From assembly GCF_032854445.1 (NCBI RefSeq), contig NC_088301.1, forward strand, positions 13,202,281 to 13,266,280: 64,000 nucleotides of DNA, read 5' to 3'. The translations under genes were made by a program, and so were the position numbers. The notes below the pieces were generated by a model. That model had not been told where the DNA came from, made no database searches, and saw only the letters and a program-made list of their open reading frames with translations. Source of the DNA: Liolophura sinensis (Eukaryota > Mollusca > Polyplacophora > Chitonida > Chitonidae). Shown in pieces: positions 54,216 through 64,000 of this stretch (positions are counted from its first letter, which is position 1; each line of letters begins with the position of its first letter).

Positions 54216-55237
54216 AGTTGCCCATTCCTCTAAGCCATTTTTGACTTAAGGTCAACATTTGAAATGCAATGTTAAAGCTCATTTTTTCTGCTTTAAAATT
54301 TTGTCCACCACATATATGTTATCTTAAGACAAATACGACGTACAAACCCAAGCATACATTCATAATAAAACTGTTGTACAGATAGGCGTAAATGATATGG
54401 AACTGAAATGGATACTTATGAATCTACAAATATGGAATTTGTCTAACGGTACTAATCATCTGCATTTATTAACGCAGTAATGTGTTTTGTTGCTAAAGAA
54501 AAGGCAGTAAGATAGTGGAATCGTAAGGCTTTGTATTTAAGAGATGATACTTATAAATGTGTATGACATACAGGCATTTTCTTAAATTTAATAGAAGAAT
54601 ATAAACTTTTCCTTTCGTATGACACATGGAGGCACTCTCATACAGTTATCTGGTCCACGATTTTGGATCACGAAATGACGTTAAAATAGCTATTTGTAAT
54701 GTAACCAGGTGAAAATATTACCTAGCAGGTTAAATTATAGATATGTTATTGTACAACAAATTTCAGCTAAAGAAAACGGAAATGAACATACCAAATTTAA
54801 TTATTAAAATTTTGACTTCAGTCTTAGATCGCTTTGTGATCTCGGGGCCTTAAATACAACGGGAGGGAAACAAAACTAATGTAGCAGAAGACAGGAAGGA
54901 ACCAGTCTGAAGGAAGGAATCAGCTGAGGCGCTGAGCATGTTTGGCCACATAAATCGTTATTGCAAACTTACACAGTTTAAATGCAGGTTTATTTAAAAC
55001 GCCAATCGTTGATTTACGTGTGCATGCGTTGAAGCTTTGGATTTAGGTTTGCAAATAGCTTTATTTCGTGGGGGACATAGGAGTGCCCGAAGTAAAACTC
55101 AGCCCCTCGTCAGGTAACCCACCAAACATCCTGACGTAAAGCCACAGCCTCACCCTACATCACATGTCAACTGCCTGCCAGTGGCGGGGAGCCATCTTTC
55201 TAACTGGCTAAGAAAGCCACAGCCTTTTATAATAAAT
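54216..55237. other. Unique AT-rich sequence, no gene seen
   Basis: Only a weak trace of the second repeat family at about 54325-54355 (TACGACGTACAAACCCAAGC). Confidence 0.4.
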
Positions 55238-55417
55238 TATTATTTATTTATTTATTTGATTGGTGTTTTACGCCGTACTCAAGAATATTTCACTTATACG
55301 ACGTCATTATGGTGGGAGAAAATCAGGCAGAGCCTGGAGGAAACCCACGATCAACCACAGGTTGCATGCTGGCAGAGCTTCCAACATACGGCCGGAGAGT
55401 AAGCTAGCATGAGTGGA
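55238..55417 (-). mobile_element. SINE (reverse), head missing
   Basis: TTTATTTATTTATTTGATTGGTG, TTTTACGCCGTACTCAAG, ATACGACGTCATTATGG, CATACGGCCGGAGAG, GCTAGCATGAG. Confidence 0.9.
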
Positions 55418-55768
55418 TTATTACGTAAAATAAAAGTTAAATAAAATGCTGGGCTGTGAAACATGGGTTTGCATACTAGTGTTTTACCGTAGAGTGATTG
55501 CTGTAAACGTGTCACTGTTTACATCGGAAGCAACCATAATGTTTACGTATGAATTTTTGTCTTCAGTCCGCAGCAGGTGTGTGTGAGTAGCATATAGTGA
55601 GAGTGAACTACAGCATCGGTTGAAAGAAGCAACGTGTGAGCGTACGGCGGCAATGTCCTTTGGCAATGAATGGCGTCATGGCTTGTATTTGGGACATGCT
55701 TCAATCTGGGTTAAATATTGATCCGATTTATTAACATAATAGTACAGCTGTTTATTGCGCTTTTTGTC

Positions 55769-55891
55769 CCTTTGTAGGTCGAAATATAACATCCAAGTCA
55801 AACAATGTTGGAAGGCCAAAAGAAAGGGACAATATGGACAGCGAATACACTGGTCATTATATATTTTCGAGCCGCCGAGCAGGCCTGTGCT
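55769..55891 (+). other. Possible terminal exon of an unknown gene
   Basis: Strong acceptor CGCTTTTTGTCCCTTTGTAG. One frame after it is RNITSKSNNVGRPKERD, NMDSEYTGHYIFSSRRAGL, C, stop; another frame is also open. AATAAA follows at about 55941. No upstream partner exon was found. Confidence 0.25.
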
Positions 55892-56839
55892 AAAAAATCA
55901 TTGTTCAATTTTTTCGCATTACGATTTTATTCTGTTCAAGAATAAATGATCTACTGCAAAATTCCAAGGTAAAATAAACCATGAATCAATCACTTAATCA
56001 AAACCCACGGAAATCGCGGTAGGTATTTTGTCCTGGCACACTGATCTCGTGGCAATATTGGAATGGCCTAGTTATTAGTATTTCCCTCGATCTGAGTCCC
56101 AGTGCCTAGATTCGCGAGGCAGCATGGCGGCCAGCAGAGATAGATACCGGCCTATTAGCCTTCTAAGTAGCCATCAAGCCACAATATCAGGATGCGAGCC
56201 CTGCATAATGCATGTTTGGATTTTCTGATCCCTTTACTCCGAAACGACGGCTTAGCATTCCAGCTCATTGCATGCAAGATTCTTAATACCGTTCTGTTGT
56301 TGCCATGACAACATGCATTTATTGATCTCCAAGCCATGTGCACGAGGGCCTATTTTCTGTTAATACCTGATATGTTCACATTCAAATTTGCATCGTTTAC
56401 CACAGTGACGTTTTACAAATAGCGCTTAAACGTGACGAGGAATATTTCAGTATAAGTCATCAAGAATTTGAACGGTAATTTCCTGAAAACAGTGGGTTTT
56501 CAAAAGGTCAAAGAAAAGGATATGCCCCCAGGAACATCATAGATGCAGCACTGTATCCAGGCTAATTACCATTAGGCATGCTAGAGCGTCAGTGAATGAA
56601 ATACCCGTTATACTTGAATTCATTAAGGTACAATCCGATGCATTCATGCAGACATTTAACGTGCCACTTGAAAGGTATCTAGATTACTTCAGAATTTCAC
56701 CTTTATATAATCAGCGTAAATATCTGACAAATTTTATTTCCCAGATATTGCTAGATAGCTACCATGCCTGTCAAATAGAATCTAACCAAGTCTGTTCATG
56801 GCTGACATCGTTAATAAGTAATATATAATTATTGCATTA

Positions 56840-57050
56840 TTGTGCTCGAGAATATTTCACTTATTTGACGGTGGCTAGCGTTATGGTGGAAGGTAACCTT
56901 CGACCATCCGCAGGTTGATGGTAGGCCCTCTGTACTGCCGGAAAGGAGGCCAGCATGAAATGGACTTGAACCCACAGCGACCGAATTGGTGAGAGATTCC
57001 TGGGTTATTGCGCTGTGCTGCAACACTAACTACCTCGGTAACGGAGGCAT
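56840..57050 (-). mobile_element. SINE (reverse), tail missing
   Basis: GCTCGAGAATATTTCACTTATTTGACG, CGACCATCCGCAGGTTGATGG, GGAAAGGAGGCCAGCATGA, GAACCCACAGCGACCG, GAGAGATTCCTGGGTTATTGCG. Confidence 0.88.
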
Positions 57051-57108
57051 CTATTGCATTAATTGGAGGCATTTATTGCATTAATCGGAGGCATCTATTG
57101 CATGACCT
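57045..57108. repeat. 22-bp tandem repeat, three units
   Basis: GGAGGCATCTATTGCATTAAT units at the head end of the SINE. They begin inside the SINE head (CGGAGGC), so slippage of the insertion edge is likely. Confidence 0.85.
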
Positions 57109-57421
57109 TAGTTGATATTTGTATTAAATAACGTAGCTTAAATAAATCAAGAAAATGGATATCATTGGCTAAGATCGGTGTTAGCTTGGTATATACTGAG
57201 AAGGTAGAGGACACTGATCAAAACTAGCGTGGTATGACATGGTCATATATGTTCTACATTGTTCTACACTTAGGACTTCGGTTCTGTGGGGCAAACTTTG
57301 TGTAGCATGTTACGTGCTTATGTACATCGTGCTTAAGAATGGCTAAAATTTCTAAATCAGATAAGAGGAGTGGCTTGAGGTAGCGTGTGGTAATGATTGA
57401 CACTTTGCAATCTTTGCAATA

Positions 57422-57608
57422 TGCAATGCGGTCGCTGTGAGTTCAAGTCCAGCTAATGCTGGGTTCCCCTGCGGTCGTACGTGGGAAGGTCTTCTAGCAA
57501 CCTGCGGATGCTCATAGGTTTCTCCCGGGCTTTTCCGCCCACCATAATGCTGTCGGATAAGTGCAATATTCTTGAGTACGGCGTAAAACACCTATCAAAT
57601 AAAATAAT
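57422..57608 (+). mobile_element. SINE, 5'-truncated
   Basis: CAATGCGGTCGCTGTGAGTTC, GCGGATGCTCATAGG, CCACCATAATGCTG, TTGAGTACGGCGTAAAACACC, AAATAAAATAATAT. Confidence 0.9.
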
Positions 57609-58071
57609 ATATATGCGAAGCGTGAGATTAGACACGTGTGATTATCCATTTAATATCAGAATGCACATTGGCATGTGCTCGTGTAAAATTTAAGAGAGTA
57701 ATTAAATCCGTTTAGGGCCTAGTATATCATTATAAAGTGGATTTTTAACTTGATTGAATAAGAGTAAGTTACCTAAAGGGTGAATGGTTCCAATGCTTTG
57801 TGATCGTTTTCCGAAGCTTGAAGGAAGGATAGATAATAGTAACAACTATAGCTGAATCGAACATTACTCGTGAATAAAAATAAGACGACGTTTCAAAACT
57901 CAAACAAACGAATATCACAATTAAACCCCATGGAATTCTGTGTCTTGGAAACTTGTAGCAGCATCCATTGTCTATGTGAATAGAGAAGCTTCCAGTTGGA
58001 ATTCTTTTGTGGTTAAAGGTGAAAAAAGTCCTACTGTATCATGTGTTGACATTGATTTGCTGATCACTTAC

Positions 58072-58350
58072 CTCACCGTGTTCCAGAGGCAGAAATGACA
58101 GCTCTTTCCTGTACAAACTTTTGAAGTTTACAAACTTTTGTTTTGTTACTAGGCTATTGATACTAACAAACTCTATTCCATCAGTACTTTGCAATGAAAT
58201 AAGGTTAGAAAGCTGAGCTTTAATCTTTTTAGATCTACATTTATGTGCAAACGGCCAAACTGGCATCGTCGACTGACTGTTGTCACTAAGGTCCCTTGAA
58301 TCAGGAGACAAAAAATCTCCCTTCAATACCGAGATTGAACCCTCCCTTTA
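58072..58350 (-). CDS. Candidate exon of an unknown minus-strand gene
   Basis: Open from a TAA near 58350 down to the strong donor GGTGAG|GTAAGT. In frame: SPDSRDLSDNSQSTMPVW, PFAHKCRSKKIKAQLSN, LISLQSTDGIEFVSINSL, VTKQKFVNFKSLYRKEL, SFLPLEHGE. An ATG lies in STMPVW. Composition looks coding (mixed charged and hydrophobic, no simple repeat). The 5' boundary and partner exons are not identified, and I recognise no family. Confidence 0.35.
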
Positions 58351-58589
58351 TGTACTTTATAGTTGGTATCACGCGTCTTATCACTGAATCACACCCGCCT
58401 TCCCAGAACCTCCCATATAATCATGTCCATGCCTTAACAATATAATTTGCGCTTTTCCAGTTTATGTGCATACAATATATACCCTTTCACGATTAAGGAA
58501 GTGATGATGTTGAGGCATACTGTATGGTGTTGTGATGAATAATGTAGTTGAGAACTCGCTTGTATCACCATAGTAAACAAGTTCACCAA

Positions 58590-59330
58590 GTTTATGCCGT
58601 GCGTTATTGTAGTAAACACGGTTACAAATTTTAGACCGTGGGTGATTTTAGTGAACACATCTACCAAACTTAAGCCATTTATGATCGTAGTAAACTGGTT
58701 TACCAAATTTAGGCCTCGCATGTTCATAGTTGACACGTTTACCAAGCTTAGACCACGAATGGCCATTATAAACACCTTTACCAAGCATAAGCCGTGTGTG
58801 ACTGTACTAAACACGATTACCAAGCTTGCGCCTTGTGTGAGATTAGTAAACAAATTTACCAAACATAGGCTGTGTGTCACCGTTCTAAACACGATAACCA
58901 AGCATAAGCCGTGTGTGACTGTGCTAAACAAGATTACCAGACTTGCGCCTTGTGTGACAGTAGTAAACAAATTTACCAAGCATAGGCTGTGTGTGACCGT
59001 ACTAAACACGATTACCAAGCATAAGCTGCGTGTGACCGGTCTAAACACGTTTACAAAGCTTACGCCGTGTATGACAGTAATAAACACGTTTACAAAGCAC
59101 TGTATGACCGTAAAAAATTAGAACGATTACCAAACATAAGCAGTTTGTGACCGTAAGAAGCACGTTTACCAAATTTAGTCCGTGCAAACATGTTTACCAA
59201 ATTAAGTCCTGGTAAACAAGTTTATCAAATTTAGTCCGTTTAAACAAGTTTACCAAATTTAGTCCGTGTGAACACGCTTACCAATCTTCGGCTGTGTATA
59301 ATTATAGTAAGCACATTTACCACACTTAGT
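58590..59330. repeat. 39-bp minisatellite
   Basis: About nineteen units of CCGTGTGTGACTGTACTAAA and CACGATTACCAAGCATAAG. The length is a multiple of three, giving long open frames (KHKPCVTVLNTIT) on both strands that are not genes. Confidence 0.95.
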
Positions 59331-61045
59331 TTGGTAGTAGCAGTTTAGATAAACCGTGGATAGCACGATTGTCTTTGCGTGCTTCTGGCGTCATGAACCT
59401 CCATGTTGGAAGCTGTTGCAATTGTATAATTGGATTTACGTGAGTTTATAAAAAAATTTTCCTGTTCTGCTGACGTTGGCTGGGCTATTACACAAACATC
59501 TGTCTGTATGTATGTCAGGACATCGATTTATCCAATCGACTTCACACTTTTCGGGTGTACTGCTGAGGTTACAAGGAAGTGTAGCATCGACTATTTGAAC
59601 AAATGCGTATTGCGCATACAAATTGGACAAGGTTGACAACGCAAATTAACACTGTACTGCATGGTTTCATTAATTTTTATTTCAAGAAAAATTACCATAC
59701 TTCCTTTGCGGAAGACGGAGTGACATGACTTTCCATTGAAAACAATGATAAGCCTAGGTGTTCTCCTGAACTTGCGTTTTATTCACCCTTCCTGTCTCGC
59801 CTTGTGTGAGATATATCTAGAAACATGCCGATTTCTACGGAACCTGACTCAAGTAGCCTCTAGACTGTCGATATATAGGTCTTGGTACATGAATCACAGG
59901 TGGTCGGACAAATGGCGGAATACCGTTGATGATATCAAGGCTCAGCATGTTCCTCATGTCTATCGATTAGCGTATCTGTTACCATATTGACTGAGCAGAT
60001 CTGCTAGGTCTATATACAAATACTACAGTCCTATACAAACCCGTCGTCAAGCCTACCTCGGCCGGCCGTTCTCTTCCGATCCGAGAAAAGCGAACCTCGG
60101 GGTTTGTATTACACACAACATTTTTCCTGTATGTTGTTATCTCTACGAATGTAAATGCATATGTTTCAAATGAGTGAATGTAACATTGCACACCTCCCCA
60201 GTTTTTTTACCCTATTATACTAACTCTAGTTTCCTGACACGTCCGTCTGTGCGTATAGTAATGTCGGCAGCCACATGGTGCCGGGTGACGAGTCCGCTAG
60301 TCTTGTAAGGGGAATCCCCGTCGACCGGTACATGTAGCCTATGTCCGTCTGACATTTCCGCAAATACCAGTTAGGTTCGTGTAGTAATTTTTAGGGGGTC
60401 CGTATAATGTCAGCCTCTGATGTTCCAGGTTATACGGAGTAGGTTAGTAGGGTATTAACTTGGAGCAAATGTACCCGAATTTTCTTACAGACATGCATGC
60501 TATAATGGATAAACCTTTCTGGAAGGTAATATATGAAATCAAATTGCTTTAGGTTTCTTAGTAGTATACTGTCTTTGGACGGGTAATTTGATGTCCAAAG
60601 ATTAGCAGCAATAAAAGATGGCCCTTTTACAAGTTTCAGCGGAAATGCTTCCTTATATTAGCAGCAGTGATGTTTTATTTGCAAACGAATGTAATTTTTA
60701 AAAAAATGGCTCATCGGTTACAAGTTGCGACATATGCGCATTTAACAAAAACGCCCTGCTCCTGGTAGCTGTATCTGATTCACATATTCGCAAAAACAAA
60801 TTCCTTCACATGGGGTAAATCAAAATCCAAATATACGTTAGTACCCGGCAGTCCAACTTCACATTCTGTGATGTATTTTAGGCCGATGCGCAAGCCTAGT
60901 TTTCTCGCATTTTCTCGATATATTTTTCTGCGACATTTGGAACTGTAACATATTTAGTTTTGTAAGGAAACATTGCCATGGAAGTCAATGGGTGTATGTA
61001 CTGCCTGTCATTAAATCACCTGGAAATTCAGTCAACTGGAAACAC
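59331..61045. other. Unique sequence, no gene seen
   Basis: Short open frames at 59430-59636 and 59736-59990 have no splice or domain support. Confidence 0.35.
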
Positions 61046-61510
61046 ATTGAGTGTATATACCTTACATTCTAGTATCTCTTATAAAACATTTCAAAATTAA
61101 AAAATTATAAAAATTTTCAAAACAAAAAAAATTTTCAAAAATTTCATTGTATATACCTTACACTTTAGTATCTCACATTTAACATTAGCCAAATTTCCAT
61201 GGTATATACCATACACTTGAGTATCTCACATTTACATTAGCCAAAATTCCATGGTATATACCCTACACTTTAGTATCTCACATTTACATTAACCAAAATT
61301 CCATGGTATATACCCTACGCTTTGGCATCTCACATTTAACATTAGCCAAAGTTCCATTCTATATACCCTACACTTTTGTATGTCACATTTAACATTAGCC
61401 AGAATTCCATGGTATATAAATTCCTCTTTAGTATCTCATATTAAGCATGAACCAACATTCCATGGTATAAACTTTACACTCTAGTATCTCATATTAAACA
61501 TGAACCAAAA
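61046..61510. repeat. 52-60-bp tandem repeat
   Basis: About eight units of TTCCATGGTATATACCCTAC, ACTTTAGTATCTCACATTT and AACATTAGCCAAAA. An A/T-rich degenerate piece (AAAATTTTCAAAA) lies between the first two units. Confidence 0.9.
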
Positions 61511-61994
61511 TGCTACTGCTTACCTTACAAGGATGAATTCGTTAGAAAACCTGTTTTACAAATGATCACAGATATGTGATATGAGCGGGACTGAGAGTCC
61601 ATGAAGAATAGTTTAAGAAAACAGACTGTTTTGTTGAACTGCAACCTGTGTCCACTGAGGTTGTAACAGTTAGATACTTTCGAGTGCAGAAATGAATGGA
61701 ACTAAATAAAGGGTGTATTATATTTTGTCAGTATTACTAGTCTTTGAATATATCGTTTCCATTAGCCCTGGTAGTGACACACAAAGGCGTAGGGTATGGA
61801 AGTAAATATAACTTCACTTGACGGCGTAAAAAAATTATAAATTTTCAAATTGTAAAAGTGTGAAGAAATGTGTGAAAACACATGCCAGTCGATATGAGAC
61901 TAAATTTAACAATTAGTCAGTAAAGTAGTTTATTTATTTATTTATTTAATCGTTATATTACTTTATTCTTACGATCAATTAATCTTTTACTTGT

Positions 61995-62177
61995 ATGGAC
62001 ATGCTGGCTTCCTCTCCGGCCGTATGTGGGAAGCTCTGCAGCAACCTGCGGATGGTCATGGGTTTCCCCCAGGCTCTGCCCGGTTTCCACCCACCATAAT
62101 GCTGGCCTCCGTCGTATAAGTGAAATATTCTTGAGTACGGCGTAAAACTCCAATCAAATAAATAAATAAATAAATAA
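61995..62177 (+). mobile_element. SINE, 5'-truncated, with flanking tail-like sequence
   Basis: GACATGCTGGCTTCCTCTCC, CAACCTGCGGATGGTCATGG, CCACCATAATGCTGGCC, TTGAGTACGGCGTAAAACTCC and five AAATA units. An inverse tail (TTTATTTATTTATTTAATCG) at 61931 may be a remnant of a second copy. Confidence 0.9.
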
Positions 62178-63080
62178 CTTGTACGGAAACAGTAAAGTTT
62201 CGACATCCTCCCTGGCAATGACGGCTGGTATACGAATATCTGTTTTGACGCATAGATAAATGGTGATGTTTATTCGAGACTGCAATCTGTATGTAGTAAG
62301 GTTGTAACAAATTGCCGGAATAGAATGAAACTGAATAAAACAGAACATATATCGTTTACCATTACCCACAATAGTGTGTAGCACACTAAAACTTAATGAT
62401 GTTAGGAAATAGGTATAGCTTCATTGGACGGAGTAAAATATTTGATTAATTTATTAATGTATTGATAACATCAATAATATTTCGCTTATTTGTATGACAA
62501 TACTATCTTTTCGAAATCCTAACTGCACTAATTAGGACGGTTAAGACGCTGGCCCGCTGCGATTGAGGCGCCTGACCGTTAATGAGCTCTCGTATTCGAA
62601 TCTAAGGCCCGTATTTGCCAAGCAACTTAAGTCATAAATTGCAAATCCTAGCCAAACCTAGAACATAACAAACCGAAATTATGGTTAGCACATTGTGTTG
62701 CAGTAAAGAATCGGTGTGCAAATTTTGATCTTCCTAGAGGAAAGCGTTTAATTTACAGCTGCGTTTGAATTTTTGCCTTAAATCTTAAAATGTTTGCTGG
62801 GCCCTAGTGTCTGTGTTTCGTCAACAGCTTTAAGTCAGTATGTTTTAGTATCTGGCGAAGGTAAATATTGCAGGTCATCCTCCTATTTGTCCTCAGTCTT
62901 AACTTCCACGCCCTCTTAGGAGTAATATGAGCTTCAAACACGATGGCCCGGCTATAATTCTGATATCAAGATTCCCCTATCTCATTTAAACATTTTTTTT
63001 TTCAATTTAGTGAACAGGTGTTAAATCGATATAGTAATTAAAGCACTGTCTTACTATTGTTGTGCGTTTTGTTTTGCCAG
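62178..63080. other. Unique sequence; a short repeat shared with 30.24 kb
   Basis: GACGGCTGGTATACGAATATC and TTTTGACGCATAGAT at 62220-62257 match 30245-30282 (GACGGCTGATATACGAATGTC), so it is another dispersed repeat. No gene is seen. Confidence 0.4.
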
Positions 63081-63122
63081 GAAGATCCGAGCCTGTGAGT
63101 TAAAATGTCCAGTCCAGGTCAG
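63081..63122 (+). CDS. Candidate exon running toward the right edge
   Basis: Acceptor GTGCGTTTTGTTTTGCCAG and donor GGTCAG|GTAAGT are both near-consensus. It is either a 5'UTR exon with ATG at 63105 (AAAATGTCC, reading MSSPGQ), or an internal 42-nt exon whose only open frame is KIRACELKCPVQV with phase 2 at both ends. The remaining exons would be outside the window. Confidence 0.35.
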
Positions 63123-63132
63123 GTAAGTTATC

Positions 63133-63480
63133 ATGGTTCACTCAGCTACAGCTGTGGTTCACACAGCTACAGGTGTGGTTCAGTCCGCTACAGGTGTGGT
63201 TGATTTAGCTACAGGAGTGGCTAACTCAGCCATAGGTGTGGGTCACTCACCTACAGGTGTGGTTTACTCACCGTTCACTCACTTTGATGGTGATTCATTC
63301 ACCTGCAGGTGTTGCTTACCCACCTCTGTGATTCGCTCACCTACACGTGTCGTTCACTCACCTGTGTGATAAACTAACCTACAAGTGTGGTTCATTAATC
63401 TACATGTGTGGTTCAAGCGCCTAGGGCTGTGGTTCACTCACCTGTGTTGTTCACTCTCCTGGTGAATTCACCCACATGTG
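63133..63480. repeat. 21-bp minisatellite with E-box-like palindromes
   Basis: GTTCACTCAGCTACAGGTGTG units, perfect in length for the first six and then ragged. Many units hold CACCTACAGGTG-like inverted repeats. The array starts about 10 bp after the donor of the 63081 exon. Confidence 0.92.
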
Positions 63481-63543
63481 TGCATTCGCTCCGAGAGGTC
63501 TGTACTGCTGAATTTAGGTCACACAGTAGCCTATGTAGCCTAG

Positions 63544-63927
63544 GTATCTGGTGTGAGTTTGATATGATGTCCGGTGCACGATATGTGTCCTCTCCTGTAC
63601 TCGTTGGGTATCTAAGATGAGTTTGGTATAGTCTCCGGTTCACGATGTGTGTTTTCTCTTATACTTGTTGGGTATCTAAGCTTAATTTGGTATAGTGTCC
63701 GGTGCACGATGTGTGTCCTCTCCTATACTTGTTGGGTATCTAAGTTGAGTTTGGTATGGTGTCCGGCTCACGATGTGTGTCTTCTCCTATACTTCTTGGG
63801 TATCTAAGTTGAGTTTGGTATGGTGTCCGGCTCACGATGTGTGTCTTCTCCTATACTTGTTGGGTATCTAAGTTGAGTTTGGTATGGTGTCCGGTTCACG
63901 ATATGTGTCCTCTCCTACATTTGTTGG
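63544..63927. repeat. 64-bp tandem repeat, six units
   Basis: GTATCTAAGTTGAGTTTGGT, ATGGTGTCCGGCTCACGATG and TGTGTCTTCTCCTATACTTG units at exactly 64-bp steps (63544, 63608, 63672, 63736, 63800, 63864). Confidence 0.95.
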
Positions 63928-64000
63928 ATATTCGCCTGAATTACTTAGACCAGGTTGAAGAAGCCAAGGTGTTTAGCCTGTTGTATAGTGCGTAGGGGTT

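Noticed and set aside
58434-59121. ORFs of 175 and 217 codons on opposite strands
   Set aside because: Both come from the 39-bp minisatellite, whose length is a multiple of three; they mirror each other.
62530-62610. tRNA-like stretch (GGTTAAGACGCTGG, GTATTCGAATCTAA)
   Set aside because: A and B box-like motifs are present but no cloverleaf can be drawn; probably a decayed SINE head, too weak to list.

Overview
This is animal genomic DNA: the genes are split by GT-AG introns and the sequence between exons is full of SINEs, short inverted-repeat elements and minisatellites. A tRNA-derived SINE occurs about twenty times on both strands. Its 3' end carries a TTGAGTACGGCGTAAAACACC-type signature and an (AAATA)n tail. 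With a second repeat signature (GGTTTAACGTCGTACTTAAC type), it points to a lophotrochozoan, most likely a mollusc. The species cannot be fixed from the sequence.

Layout. Positions 1-2162 (+) hold the last two coding exons of RNF11, a RING-finger E3 ligase; its first exon lies left of the window. From 2163 to about 8.9 kb there is 3'UTR and intergenic DNA. A 1.6-kb minisatellite (9.05-10.62 kb) separates RNF11 from WDR18. WDR18 (11007-27536, +) is complete: 11 coding exons, all phases consistent, 439 residues, close to the human protein along its whole length. It encodes the WD40 subunit of the PELP1-TEX10-WDR18 (Rix1/rixosome) ribosome-biogenesis complex. Its introns carry five minisatellites or simple arrays, eight SINE pieces and a MITE nested in another copy of itself.

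Right of WDR18, no recognised gene is visible. I found a chain of small exons on the minus strand (33980 down to 30997, probably starting at 38853). Their splice phases fit one another and end in a stop plus a poly(A) signal, giving a small basic protein of unknown function. Isolated exon-like segments lie at 58072-58350 (-), 55769-55891 (+) and 63081-63122 (+). The 36-64 kb region is dominated by tandem arrays with units of 42, 35, 28-36, 31, 39, 52, 21 and 64 bp.

Most notable: WDR18 intron 3 ends in about 18 tandem copies of a 75-bp unit, and that unit is the 3' splice site plus the first 60 bases of exon 4. Each copy has its own polypyrimidine tract and AG. Seven full units directly upstream of the real exon stay open in frame, so choice of acceptor could add multiples of 25 residues within the WD40 propeller.
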